A DNA stretch of 64,000 bases from Lantana camara. Taxonomy: Eukaryota; Streptophyta; Magnoliopsida; Lamiales; Verbenaceae. The stretch lies in NCBI GenBank assembly GCA_037501455.1, contig CM074863.1, forward strand, positions 6,382,001-6,446,000, read 5' to 3'. The position numbers and the translations under genes were made by a program. Positions 26,784 to 38,480 of the stretch are shown here, one piece after another (the first letter of the stretch is position 1; each line of letters starts with the position of its first letter). The notes under the pieces are model-generated. The model ran no database searches. It was given only the letters and a program-made list of their open reading frames with translations, and was not told the DNA's origin.

Positions 26784-27154
26784 TATTTCTGAAATTAATG
26801 GATATGAACCAAAAAAATAAAAATTTAACGGATGAACAGTGATGAAAATCCTCAAAGTGACAATTTTTTTTTTTATTACAGGACTAAAACAACCAATTTT
26901 AAAAACTATAAGATTAAAAGTGATAATGATCCATTAATATGGGACTAGAAATACATTTTGCTCTTATAAAGATAAAGAGAACAGTTGATACTGATATACT
27001 AATATTAGATAAGTCTAGTTTAGGGTTTTTTTGGCAAGATGGAAATAAGTGAACTGATTTTCTTATTAAGAGAGATCATTTTTGTCATAAATTAATAATT
27101 TGAGAGATCCTGAGAAGAATATGAAGTGATCCTCACTTTTGAGACGCATAAGTC

Positions 27155-28066
27155 TAGGGGTGTTCATTCGGTAAATAACCGAAAATTCGATTATTCGGTT
27201 CGGTTAACCGAATTTTCGGTTATTGAATTTTGCTAACCGTTTACCGAACCGATCGTGGGCGATTTCGGTTTGGTAAAAACCGATTTTTCTCGGTTCGATT
27301 TCGGTTAAAAATCGAAAAACCGATCATTTTTCAAAATAAAAAAAAAAAAAAAAATTTTCCTGAGAAACCGAAACGAGAAACTCCAATTCTCCAAATATTG
27401 TCTAACAATCTAATTTCAGCAACTCAAGAAGACACCAAATTGAACGAACAACCGAAGCAGAGGGCTTAAGGGCTTAGAGTTATTAGCAAGGAAGGGGGCT
27501 TAAGGGTTTAGAGTTTCTAGCAGCGGAGGTACTCGGCGGTTAGCGGCGGCGGCGGCGTCTTAGAGTTCTAGCAGAGGGGTTCTCGATGATTGCTGATGGT
27601 GGCGACGACGGCGGCTTCTTGGTGGATGGAGGCGACGACTGAGTGTGGAGGGGAAACCCTTAGATCTAAAAGTGTGAAAACTGAAATCTCAAATCTGTGA
27701 GTGTGGAGTGTGGACTATGGAGGCGTGCGTGCGTTAACCGAAATGTGAAAGTGAAAAAGTTTTAAATGTGAAAATGAAACTTAATTTTGAAGTGTGAAAA
27801 TAAGGGAATTAGGGCTAGAGCCCATAGGCCCATAAATCCAAAAATGTGTGGGCCTGTGGAGTATGAGAAAAAATAAAAAAACATGTAAATTAGAGGGCTA
27901 TGGTTCGGTTATCGGTAAAAATCGAAAACCGTTCGGTTTTTACCGAAACCGAACCGAAACCGAAAATTAAAAATATTACTAACCGAAACCGAACCGAAAT
28001 AGATTCGGTTCGATTCGGTTAGTAGCGGTTCGGTTCGATTATCGGTTCGGTTTCTGTACACCCCTA
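27155..28066. mobile_element. Non-autonomous hAT transposon, 912 bp
   Basis: The termini are TAGGGGTG and its inverse CACCCCTA. The element is flanked by a perfect 8-bp duplication CATAAGTC (27147-27154 and 28067-28074), the hAT signature. Both ends are packed with subterminal CGGTT/AACCG repeats of the kind that bind hAT transposase. No transposase domain is present; the centre (about 27370-27850) is GC-richer and of unknown origin. The 8-bp terminus and subterminal repeats resemble those of the intact hAT element at 48932-52671. Confidence 0.92.
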
Positions 28067-28597
28067 CATAAGTCTCCTTCTTTTAATTATGAAAAAAAAA
28101 ATAATAAATCCAGTTGTATTTTTGAGTTGAGACAGTTGGAGTTTTGAAATATACAAAGGCGGCTACCTCAAGAAGCTGAGGTTTTTCTGGTCAGTTTAGC
28201 CGACGAAATTGCAGGATTTGGACATTGTTGAGAATTGAGATCATGACAAATCTTCAGATTTGGTGGGCCCTCATTACTTTGACACCTGCAAACTTAAGAA
28301 TTAAGTAATAATTTTTTTATTTTTTTTTGGTAACATTAAGTAATTTTACTGTGCTCATATATATGGAAAATTATTTTCTTTCTAAACCTTTTGATTTCTG
28401 GTTTAATTCACTAATCGATTATTACCATCAATACAATTTTTTTTTTTTTTTTTCCTTTTCAATACACTTAATTGGATGTAATTTGCCCTACACTTAATTC
28501 TTGATATCAAAACAAGAGTTTTTATTAATGAACTTCAACTCCACCATTAAACTTTGCGTCTCTTCGTAATACATAAAACATCAACACACAATTGACT

Positions 28598-28757
28598 CAA
28601 GTGAATAAAATTTTAAATTAACTTAAACAATATCTGGATTTCAAATCTTATAAATATTAAAAATTAGACTGAAAAAAATCCCCGTAATAAACACCTTCAA
28701 CTCCCTCGAGAGATTAGTCATTACACTCAATTGGATGGAAAAAAACTCTGTGAAATC
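28598..28757 (+). repeat. Degenerate SINE copy
   Basis: The 3' part (CCCCGTAATAAACACCTTCAA, then GAGATTAGTCATTACACTCAA and TTGGATGG) is clearly related to the tail of the SINE at 32025-32434. The tRNA-like head (GACTCAAGTGAATAA) is decayed. It lies just downstream of the RPF2 stop codon. Confidence 0.6.
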
Positions 28758-28983
28758 AAAAAAACAAAAAATAATACATAAAACAATTTATTAAATTAAT
28801 CTCGTCAAATTCATAGACATGATATAGAACTCAAAGAATATGTTCACGAACCTCATAATTTTATATAATCGGAAGATTAAAAACCTTTCCTAAAATTAAT
28901 ATTAAATCCATTAATAAAAGAGAAAGTAGTAGATCAGCCAAAACTGCGTCAAAATTACATCTTTGCTGAATGTTAAAACAAAA

Positions 28984-31526
28984 TCACTCAGCAACCTGAA
29001 CCTGATCCTGATCCTGATCTTGTTCCTGCTTCTGCTTCTGCTTCTTTTGTGTAGGTTTGTCTTTCATCTTAGCTTCTCTTCTCTCTCTCTTCACTCCCTT
29101 TGCTTTGTTAGCAAGAGGCACACTCCCAACCTACCAAGTAAAGCACAATTTTTGAGATAAACAAACAAAATGCAAAATATCATTCAATCTTGCAACCACC
29201 ATTTTCTTTACCTTCTGATCAGGCATATAAATCTTCCCAATTTTGCCTTGTATAGCATCCTTGACAACATTCTTCTCCTGAATACAGAAAAACAAGGATA
29301 AGGAAATGTTTCTGAATAAGAACAAGAGATTTCGAAACGTAAAATTTAGATTCGAGTTGGTTAACCTTTTTCTTAGTCAACTCAGGTGCTACTTTCATTG
29401 CTTCTTTCCTTAAGCTGTCATCAGGTTGCCTATGTCTTCGAACAACCATGTCCATTGATGGTCCCACCTCAACCAGTTCCATTCTTGGTACTACAGTGCC
29501 AGACTTTTTAAGACGGAGAGCATAATGGGAGAAGAATATTCTGTTTGAAGACAGTGCCGTGCACACAAACACACGATCAAGTCCAGCAATGTTCAAGTTC
29601 GTCACGGCCTGGATAAGTAAAGATCATATGTTGTCATGAAGCAGCAGAGGAAAGAAAAGTATAAAAACCAACAAAGGAAGGGGAATTAAAGAACAAGACA
29701 AACCTCTCCACGGAAAAGATCAAGTAAAACTTCCTTTAAATGTTTCAGTTCATCGACACTCTCAAAGGCTTCTCCGATGAAAGCAAAGAAGGGTTTTGAA
29801 CCAATTTGAGGGGCGTATTTCTTGTCGTATGAGAAAGATCCCATGCTTCTAAAATTTTCGACTCCAATTTCTACAAGATCATAAATGTGATGATCATACA
29901 TCCGTCCAAGCACAAGATTGTTTGGCCGTTTCTTTGAGTGAGAACCGAACTGCAAAGAAGAAATAGGGAAATATAGGCAAAACACTCAAAACAGGTATCA
30001 GGCATCAGAGAAATTTCTACGATCAAACCAAAGTATTGAAACTTCTAGTTATTGACATACATACACAATGAATTTCCATATTTTCTATTACCTAATATTC
30101 AATTTGAAAGTAATGTACTTGCTCCAGACAAGAAACCAATTTTCCATGGTAAGACCAATGATATGACATTCTTGAGGGAAGCAAACAGATGATCTGTGAA
30201 AGTTAGCCGTTAAAGTTTTTCCATGTTTCAAATGAAGAACAGTTTACAGGCCGAAAACTCACTATTTTTAGGCTATAGAGAACATTTTGATACGATGTGT
30301 AAAAGATACTGACTGGGAGCTAGTGCAAAACAAAAAAGAAAAGAAAAGAAAAGAGGCAGAATACGAAATATGTACACCCAACCCCGTCTCCGAGTGTTTG
30401 GTCTTTTGTAAACAGGATATTTAAATGTAAAATGTATCAATGTTCAAGCTCTCATGTAAAGCAGTTCCTCTAGGCCAAAAATATCAATGGGGGATAAGAG
30501 AACTCCTTAGCATCACTCAAGAAAATTCATTTTGGTAGGTACAGAACACACTCTAGTGCTAAACCAATTCTATACTAACCACCTTCTGGTTTCTAGGATG
30601 GGTGGCTACCAAGTACCAATTGGCCCAAATGTCTCTGTGCTCAAATCAAATTCCTCAGGGACAAAGCGTAGTTAAAGACTACTTCCGCGTTTATGTGAAA
30701 AGTGCTCAGTGAGTTCAACCAAAATTTCTTAGCACATAGTAACACAAGTCATATATATCCTTCTCTTTTAACTATCTAATCAGAGAGAACGAAAATGTGA
30801 CGAAGTCCGAAATAGAAAATTTTGGCCTTTATTTTGTGATAGACATGTCAAGTTTTAACTTTTCCCAGCAAACAATTGGTAATAATCAGAAGTAGAGCCT
30901 GCAAAAGATGCAAATTGGAATAGAAATGCTCCCATATTTAGGAATTTTAAGAAAAAGCACGCTAAAGTTCATCAGGTGTTTGTTTGCTTTCAGATTATTC
31001 GGAGACAACAACAATACCAAATATCATAAATATTTAAAAACTTCATGACTCATCAAACAAATCCGGCATGAGGTAAATGAAGACAATCAACAACTAAATC
31101 AAACAAAAACGAAAAAAAATAAATCCAATTTTTAAGTATTTCTAAAACGCACCACAAACAGGCTGCAATCTGTTTTGAGGGAGTAAAACTCCAGAGACGT
31201 TTCACCACCACTCTCGAACGGTTTAACTTTATCATTTTTTCGCGAATACTTGACGGCATCGTTCCTCTTCAGGTGAAAGATTTCCGTCAACACTGAATTC
31301 AAAACGCTGCTCGTTTTAGTGCCATGGAGTATAAGTGTCTTCTTCCCTGTCTCCACCTGCAAAAATCAAACTTCTGGATAAGAGAGAAAAAAGTATCCAG
31401 AAACAACAACAGAAAAACAAATTTAACTTCCCGATTAGACAAAATCTCAAGCATTACCAGCTTCGGGGCACGTTTATCAAGCTCCCGCTTGATTCGGCCT
31501 TTCGACGGAGTCTTTATTCTCATCAT
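28984..31526 (-). CDS. RPF2: Ribosome production factor 2 homologue (Brix-domain protein)
   Basis: Nucleolar assembly factor that, with its partner RRS1, brings the 5S RNP into pre-60S ribosomes. Six exons splice in phase to 324 aa: 31526-31458, 31356-31153, 29949-29704, 29608-29366, 29277-29212 and 29130-28984. The Brix domain runs from about residue 28 to 230 and includes KKTLILHGTKTS, SLFVFGSHSKKRPNNLVLGR and the IAGLDRVFV segment. The tail is very basic and glutamine-rich (KQKQKQEQDQDQDQ), typical of nucleolar targeting. Intron 2 is large, 1203 bp (29950-31152), and carries no gene I recognise. Two adjacent ATGs open the frame. No lesions are seen. Confidence 0.94.
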
Positions 31527-32024
31527 GATTAGCTAAAACTTGAAGAAAAGATACACCAAAATCAAAACTCTAGCTAGAAATTGAAATTTTAATCAGAAAT
31601 CAAGCTCAAATTTTGTTGAACTGGTCCGAGAAGAGGCCGGGAGAGAGAAACTATGTGTGTGGCTTTAGGGTTTAAGATATTTCCATTTTTTAATTTTATT
31701 TAATCAAATTTAAAGCGAAAATGGAATGCATGTTTCCGTCAAAAATAGGCCCCGCTTTTATTGGGCTATATTTTAAAGAACCATTTGAGCATTAGAGCCC
31801 AAAGCCCAAAACTAAAACCCACGGGCCAGCCCTCATATAATCAATCAATCATGTGTAAAATTTGAAACTCATAAATTTAGTGTTTGCAATATTTCGACTT
31901 AGTGGGTTAAATTTGTTTTTTACAAAATTAGTTGGTCAAATTGTAATTATGTAATTTTCAAAGAGTTTAGATATAAAATTATTTTTTGAATATTTAGATA
32001 CTACTTAATTAAGTGAGTTTTATA
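31527..32024. other. RPF2 upstream region
   Basis: The first part should hold the RPF2 leader and promoter; the remainder is AT-rich with no gene. The last 14 bases (32011-32024) are the left target duplication of the adjacent SINE. Confidence 0.5.
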
Positions 32025-32434
32025 CTAACGGCAGTTGGCTCAAATGGATAGGGGCTTGAGTTCACTTAAGCAAGGTCTCGGGTTCGAACCTTGTGGATAT
32101 AAAAAACTACGTTGAGAGAGGTCCCCGCAATAAGCACCTTCAGCTAGCTCAGGAGATTAGTCTTTCACTCAATTGGATGGGTTAGCTAGCTCAGGAGATT
32201 AGTCTTTCACTCAATTGGATGGGTTAGTCTTTCACTCAATTGGATGGGTTAGCCAGCTCAGGAGATTAGTCTTTCACTCAATTGGATGGGTTAGTCTTTC
32301 ACTCAATTGGATGGGGAGAAAGGCTAGCTCGAGATTAGTCTTTCACTCAATTGGATGGGGAGAAAGGCTAGCTCGGGAGATTAGTCCTTCACTCAATTCG
32401 ATGGGGGAAAACTCTGAGAGATAAAAAAAAAAAA
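32025..32434 (+). mobile_element. tRNA-derived SINE with a tandemly amplified tail
   Basis: A perfect 14-bp target duplication, AAGTGAGTTTTATA, flanks the element (32011-32024 and 32435-32448), which ends in an A-run. The head has an A box (AGTTGGCTCAAATGG) and B box (GGGTTCGAACC). From about 32140 to 32405 the tail unit, GGAGATTAGTCTTTCACTCA followed by ATTGGATGG, is repeated about seven times with units of two lengths. The 14-bp duplication shows insertion by a LINE-type endonuclease. Confidence 0.88.
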
Positions 32435-32732
32435 AAGTGAGTTTTATATTTTAGTAATTCAATTCATCTCCAATGCGTAACAATAAGAAAAAGTCACTGT
32501 GCAGTGCATTGTTGTAGTAACATTGTCAATGATTTTTGTTTTACGAAGTGACAGTTAGAAAATTTTGTCATGGCGATGAACAGCCAATATTGGTAAAAGA
32601 AACGTCAGAATCTGGGCATTGTTATTCACTTATTTGTAATGAAACCCGTGAAGTCAACCTTAGGCCTAACAATTCCCAATGAGAGTTTCAAAGTGACCCG
32701 TCTTCTTCTGTGCTGCTTCATCTAGAAAGTAT

Positions 32733-32830
32733 TAGCACAGTTTTTCTCAGTGTTGATGAACTCAGCAAAAAAGCCCGTGACCCCATAAAGAAACCCGTAT
32801 GAGCACAGTTTTTCTCACTGTTGATGAAGT
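32733..32830. repeat. Direct repeat of about 27 bp downstream of the phytosulfokine gene
   Basis: GCACAGTTTTTCTCAGTGTT plus GATGAA near 32735-32761 recurs with one change (CACTGTT) near 32803-32829, about 68 bp later. The rest of 32449-32979 shows no gene; part may be the phytosulfokine 3' UTR. Confidence 0.65.
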
Positions 32831-32979
32831 AATTTATAAATCGACGAAAAAGAATAAACATAATTTATGATTTAACATCATCAACTGTTACATAAGATGA
32901 AACTAAGTTTTGAACATGACAATTATGATAATTTACACAAAAGTTTGGATATTTGTTCAGGATGAAGTGATTAAAAGGT

Positions 32980-33550
32980 TTAAGGGTGGTGGTGGTGTTG
33001 TGTGTAGATGTAGTCCAAGTGAGCTTCAGCCACCATTCTTCTTTTCTCACACTCTTCATCTTCAATATCACTGCATTTCTCTAATCCCATCAACTGCTCA
33101 CAAGATTAATTATACTAAGGATTAATAATTCAGACATATAAACCAGAGAAACATGGCTATCCAAAGATGTTTAGACAGAAAAAGCATATGAACAAGCTTA
33201 CATTTGAAAAATCATCCTCCTGCAGGAGCAGGGTCATCTTTTTAGGCTTTGTCCCTGCATAAAAAAACCCTACTATTTAATCCCATACTCTTATATTTAT
33301 GTTCTGGTAAATAACGGGGTTATATTACACACATATATATCCATATACACATACGAAGTTAAAGTCTATGTATATATAATTTTTTTATATAAACATATAT
33401 GCATATCAAAGCATGCAGGCGAATATATATAAAAATTAAAAAGGCATAAATACCTGGATTTGAAGGGAGGCTTCGAGCACATGTATGGGAAATGAGTAGC
33501 ACAAGCATAAGAAAGATGGGAACAATTGTTGCTTGAGATATTTGCTTCAT
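32980..33550 (-). CDS. PSK: Phytosulfokine precursor (secreted sulfated pentapeptide hormone)
   Basis: Three short exons, 33550-33454, 33254-33202 and 33093-32980, splice in phase to 87 aa. Residues 1-28 form a signal peptide ([20 protein letters not shown], then cleavage near TCARS). The C-terminal part has the family's acidic-cysteine stretch ([12 protein letters not shown]) and then [18 protein letters not shown] is the exact phytosulfokine-alpha sequence; the Asp before the first Tyr is the residue needed by tyrosylprotein sulfotransferase, and processing by secreted subtilases is known for the family. The mature peptide acts outside the cell on PSKR receptor kinases in growth and wound or immune responses. 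Introns are about 199 and 108 bp with GT-AG borders. A (TA)n tract at 33645-33667, about 100 bp upstream, may supply the TATA box. The paralogue number is not assignable. Confidence 0.93.
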
Positions 33551-34386
33551 TTCTTCAGAGAGAGAGAGAGAGAGTGAGTGAGGAGTTTTGTACCAACAGG
33601 CAATAGCAATTAGCAAGATGAGGGAGGGGTTCTACGTCTACCACTATATATATATATATATATATATGTAATATGCTGAAACGTAATCACTAAAACTAAT
33701 AAGAAGAGAAAAGGATATTATATATATTGCTAATTTTATACTCTAAATATTTATGCAAGCCAATATAATAATAAAGTGACAAGTCACAAGTCAATTCACA
33801 GTGAGGAAGTAGCAGTGCGACAACAATCCAAGTTTTTGTATGTATAACTACTGGATGAATGGAATAGGAGAAAATTATCCTCCTTAAATTTATTTTCTGC
33901 ACATATTTTTAACCTCATTTCTTACTTTTTGATTATGAGGTTAGAAATTGTTCAAGAGTGATGTGCGCAGGTGCATGAGTGCGTATAGTACTAGAGGCTA
34001 GAGCATATCAATAGTCATTTTCATGGTGATTTGATTTCAACATGATGTGGATTCATCGTTCTGCCAAATAAATAATAGAAATAATTGCTGCAGGTCAATT
34101 ATGTGAATTGTCAACTAGTGAAGCTCTGAGCTGTATTCAACACACGTACACGCGCAAACACTTTATTTATTTATTTCCTATTCTATTGCCCAAGCTCATT
34201 TGTTTTATACATGCAGAATCGTGTCCCATTTGAGCATTTTGGAAAACAGGAGATAAACACCACACCTTTCTCTACACCAGTACACCACTGGTGCATGTCT
34301 TATCAGACTTGGAATCTGGATTTGTAAATAGTAAAAGGCCCATTAAAATTGTTTTATGAATTATAATTAGAAAATCCAAACAATAA

Positions 34387-34467
34387 GTTGACATGGCCGA
34401 GTTGGTCTAAGGCGCAGGATTAAGGTTCCTGTCCGAAAGGGCGTGGGTTCGAATCCCACTGTCAACA
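34387..34467 (+). tRNA. tRNA-Leu (AAG)
   Basis: A complete class II tRNA of 81 nt. The acceptor stem pairs GTTGACA (34387-34393) with TGTCAAC (34460-34466), followed by discriminator A. The D arm carries GGCCGAGTTGGTCTAAGGC, which includes the A box. The anticodon stem is CAGGA/TCCTG with loop TTAAGGT, giving anticodon AAG at 34422-34424. The T arm has GTGGGTTCGAATCCCAC, which includes the B box. There is no intron, and a T-run (ATTTATTTTCATTTTTT) after the gene can terminate pol III. Confidence 0.95.
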
Positions 34468-36986
34468 TTTATTTTCATTTTTTACTTGTTCGCTCAAATT
34501 GGGCTTGAATTTTGCATTTATTTGAGCCCATTATACATTCAATTTGGGCTAAATCCACCTTAACCTGGGCCATAGATTTCTACTAACATTTTTACTTTTT
34601 TAAGAATATTTATTGAAAAATGTCTTCATTGCTGAACAACACTGCAAAAAGTAAGCAAATCATTCTAATAAAACATTAAAATAAGTTAAGGCGGCTGATA
34701 ACACATATTCGTGGAACTTATTATGCTTATTTTGTCAATTTTGTTGATACGAGATACCCATATCTTCAAGGAAGTCGACGTGCTGAATGTACCCAAATTC
34801 TTTTCCGCCCAACTGTACATCGCCTTCTACCATTCTTCCTCACGATAGTGTTTAAATTAATAAAATCAAATACATAAAGTTAATTAATTGAAACTAAAAA
34901 CAAAAGTAAAGATATGATAAAAGATATATTAGGGTTGAGGGTAGGTTTAAAGTCTTTAATGATGTAAATACGCCTTAGGATGGAGGTATGAATTTTTTCT
35001 TCTTGGTTTTGGTCTTAAAAGATTTATTTATTAGAGAAATGTTTTTAAGAAGTTTGGTTGGACTTTCACTGTCACATTGCCTTTGACCATACTACTAGAA
35101 TGCAACTTGAGGCGCTTTCTTAAATTGGGCAAAACCCTAAAGTCAAATGCTCATATAAATGCACTCCGTGACCAATATCCACTTATTTTTCAATTCACGT
35201 GTCTGTCCAAATCTCAATATAAATTCCAAGATAAATCTCTACCTTTTTTCCAAAATGTCATCACCATCTCAATCATTAAAGAATGTTACTTCAACTTTTG
35301 CTGATTTTCAGCATTTGAGTTTTGAATCGACGCACACTTCAAATGCAAATATATATGGCACTATCACAAAACATATATAGTAAAGAATGTTATAATACCA
35401 ACTGAAATCTAATAAGTAATTTTAGTCTGAATATGATTCGATTAAATAGGTGTAATGAGGGACGAGTGTGTATAGTTAGTAAAAAAATTAGAGAGAATAA
35501 CAAATCAAATAATAAATATAATATACTTTTCAAGTTTAATTAGATTTAAGTACAAATAAAATACTATTTCGTATTAGCTTCCGTTGAGTTCCCTCGCATA
35601 AACCACACGAAAAAGAGAACTAAAGGCAAATACAATTTTCAATTAGTAGTTGGGTTGAGTACAGAAAACTTCATGTATCATATAAAAATTATGTAAGAAC
35701 TAAAAAAGTACCTTATATATATTACAAAAATGTTGCTCATTTCCCTCTTGATTTGGGTTTTGGGTTTTATTTTTTATCATCTATTTCCCTTCATCACACA
35801 TACTAAATGTATTAATAAGTAGCTGAAATTATGAGAGAGAATATTTTAACTTTTTTTTTTTTCCATATTTCAAACGCTTCACTCTCTTAATCTCCATCAT
35901 TTATCAATATAAATGATGTATATCTATAAGTAAAATAAATAATTACTCTATGAGATCCAAACCCATAGATTCCATCATTTGATGTTATTTGAGCTTGAAA
36001 AGATAATTTTCTCTTTGTTATATGGAGAACAAATTTGTGCATCATCATCATCATCATCATCATATATATTTTTCTTATTTAAAATTTTAATTGGTTAGGG
36101 CTTGGGAGCGTCTCTCCCAACGACCATCACCAACATTGCTGGGGTTTAGCCGTTTAGGTTTCTGTTTATTTAATTCTCATCCCTCCCCAAACTTATATTA
36201 TATATTTATTGGTAATTTGGTATCCTTTGCACTTTGCAGGTGAGAATATGCGGCATGTGGGAGTTTGGCCCTAAGAAACACAATAATAGCAAAAGCTGGA
36301 AATAAAATCAATTTGTTTTGTATTTTGACATAAATAAAGCCTTTGACTTTGTAGCTACAAAGTAGAGAAACCTACTACATCTGTCCTCTCAAGTCTCAAC
36401 TCACACAATATTCAATGGCGTAGGCTTAATAGCAGTAGGAGAGACATCTAGCTATATGCATGCATCGCTGCATCTAATAACTGCTATTACGTCTAATTTA
36501 CTTTAATTTGCTACTACAAAGGATTTAATTTTATTATTTTTCAACAATCATTGTGAAATTAAAACATATTAAGATTTCGAACTATTTAGCACTAATCCTT
36601 TGAATTTGATGAGAGATTAGCACTAATAATTCTGCCATTTGCTAGGTAGATCCACCAATTACTTTATTAATATATTATACTCTCTGCATATATATGATCC
36701 CACCACCATGCAATAAAAAACTAATAAAAGAAGAAATCTTCCCGAGTTCCTAATTCAGGATTTAATTTATATATAAAAATCCTTGCGGCTGGCCTATCAT
36801 CTAAAGCAGCTTTACCCCATATATACATCCACACACTCGCTCAAATCCTCCTTGCTCAACCTTTGGGTTTTAGCTCTCTTATCAGATATCAGTTTCCCTT
36901 TTAATTTATTTTTTATCATGTTATATATATAGAAGAACTTGTATACATATATTTTCAGGGTAGTTTTCGTTGAACAACAGTTTGAA
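34468..36986. other. Intergenic DNA and leader of the PAN-domain gene
   Basis: No gene is recognisable. The stretch is AT-rich with a (CAT)n run near 36039-36062. Immediately upstream of the next gene, ATATTTTCAG ending at 36958 could be the acceptor of a leader intron. Confidence 0.5.
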
Positions 36987-38480
36987 ATGGATAGACGACA
37001 CAAACGCAAACAACGCCACTTGAGCTCGTCGTTTCTTCTGCTCATCATTTTCACAGCTCTCCAATCAGTCACGTGGACCTCACATGCCGCAGGCGCAGAA
37101 TCACCACCATCTCCAACCGAGCTTCTCCTAGGTTTCAAAGCCACTCCAAATCCCTCAATCTCACAATTCCAGCATCTGCTCACCGATTCATCTGGTAATT
37201 ACTCACTGGGTTTCCTCCGAGTCAACGGCAACCAGCTCAGTCTCTCCGTTCTCCACTTTCCGTCGTCTGTTCCGCTTTGGTACGCCGAGTCAACCCGTTT
37301 GGCGAGATGGGCCGATTCGACTCGGCTGTTCTTCAACGGGAGCCTGGTTTTGTCCGATTCCAAAACGGGGGTACTTTGGTCAACCGACACCAAAGGAGAC
37401 CGTGTTTGGCTCTCCAACACCTCAAATCTCGTAATTCAGAATCGTGATACTATTTTATGGGAAAGCTTTGACTTTCCATTTGATACCCTTGTTGAAAACC
37501 AAAACTTCACGAGTACCATGGCTTTAATTTCTTCTAACCGGCTTTATTCGATGCATTTGGGTTCAGATTTTATTGGTTTGTATTCCAAGTTTGCCGAGTC
37601 GGATCCCGGTCCGGGTCAAATATATTTGAAGCACAGAGCTCTACAGGCGAAAACGGATATAGTTGAGGGTGAACCCATATACATGGTCCTCAAGTCCGAT
37701 GGATATTTGGGTTTGTTTCAAAACGGTTCAAATCTCCCAGCCGATGTGCAGGCTTTCAACACTTTCCAGCAAAATGTGTCGGGCATCCGCCGGGTCACCC
37801 TCGAACCGGATGGAAATCTGAAAGGGTATTACTGGACCGGGTCCGGTTGGGTCTTGGATTATCAAGCAATATCAGAGTCTTGCGAGTTACCCAATTCCTG
37901 TGGCCCGTACGGTTTGTGCAAACCGGGTAAGGAATGCTCCTGCTTAGAGAACCGGACGTCTCACGGTTCCGATGGTTGCGCTCCGCCCGATAATGAACTC
38001 TCCGGCGATCTTTGCGGTGTTTATGGAAACCGGTTCAGGGTGTTGAGAAGAAGCGGGGTCGAATTGCCATTTAAGGAACTAATGGGGTACAAAAGAATGG
38101 CTTCCGTTGATCTGTGTGAGGGTGCATGTGAAGCAAACTGTTCGTGCTGGGGTGCGGTGTACAGTAACTCCTCTGGGTTCTGCTACATGCTAGATTATCC
38201 CATAGGGACGCTCGTGGCGGTTGGGGATGAGAGTAAGGTGGGTTATTTTAAGGTGCGGGAGGGTGCAGGGAAGAAGAGAGTGGACACATGGTTGGGGCTG
38301 GGATTGGGGTTGTTTTTTGGGGCGGTTGTGATATTTGCGGGAGTTTTGGGGTTAGGATGGTATAAGATGAAAAGTAGAGGGGTGAAAGGGTATGTAGAAG
38401 ATGATGGTGTGGTGGGTGTTGGCCCATACAAAGATTTGGGAGCTGCAAGTTTTAGGTCAATTGAATTATGTGAGAAATGA
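36987..38480 (+). CDS. B-lectin/EGF/PAN-domain protein without kinase (At5g03700 type)
   Basis: Intronless 497-aa protein built like the outer half of a G-type lectin S-receptor kinase. A hydrophobic signal peptide lies at about residues 12-35 (SSFLLLIIFTALQSV), then a bulb-lectin-like domain (about 50-190), an S-locus region, an EGF-like motif (SCGPYGLCKPGKECSC, about 310-325) and a PAN/apple domain with clustered cysteines (LCEGACEANCSCWGAVY, about 385-400). One membrane span (LGLGLGLFFGAVVIFAGVLG) is at about 437-459, followed by a short cytosolic tail of roughly 38 residues with no kinase. This matches the protein known as PAN domain-containing protein At5g03700. Its ligand is unknown to me; it could act as a decoy or co-receptor. 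The frame is open further upstream but lacks an earlier ATG, so the start is the ATG at 36987. Confidence 0.9.
   Translation: MDRRHKRKQRHLSSSFLLLIIFTALQSVTWTSHAAGAESPPSPTELLLGFKATPNPSISQFQHLLTDSSGNYSLGFLRVNGNQLSLSVLHFPSSVPLWYAESTRLARWADSTRLFFNGSLVLSDSKTGVLWSTDTKGDRVWLSNTSNLVIQNRDTILWESFDFPFDTLVENQNFTSTMALISSNRLYSMHLGSDFIGLYSKFAESDPGPGQIYLKHRALQAKTDIVEGEPIYMVLKSDGYLGLFQNGSNLPADVQAFNTFQQNVSGIRRVTLEPDGNLKGYYWTGSGWVLDYQAISESCELPNSCGPYGLCKPGKECSCLENRTSHGSDGCAPPDNELSGDLCGVYGNRFRVLRRSGVELPFKELMGYKRMASVDLCEGACEANCSCWGAVYSNSSGFCYMLDYPIGTLVAVGDESKVGYFKVREGAGKKRVDTWLGLGLGLFFGAVVIFAGVLGLGWYKMKSRGVKGYVEDDGVVGVGPYKDLGAASFRSIELCEK

Noticed and set aside
32140..32405. CRISPR-like array
   Set aside because: The units are contiguous tail copies of a SINE without unique spacers, in a plant nuclear genome.
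32865..33071. 68-codon minus-strand frame over the phytosulfokine exon
   Set aside because: It is out of frame with the YIYTQ reading frame and has no signal peptide or family match.
36939..36986. Upstream extension of the PAN-domain gene
   Set aside because: The extension has no ATG and includes a likely splice acceptor; the signal peptide fits the ATG at 36987.
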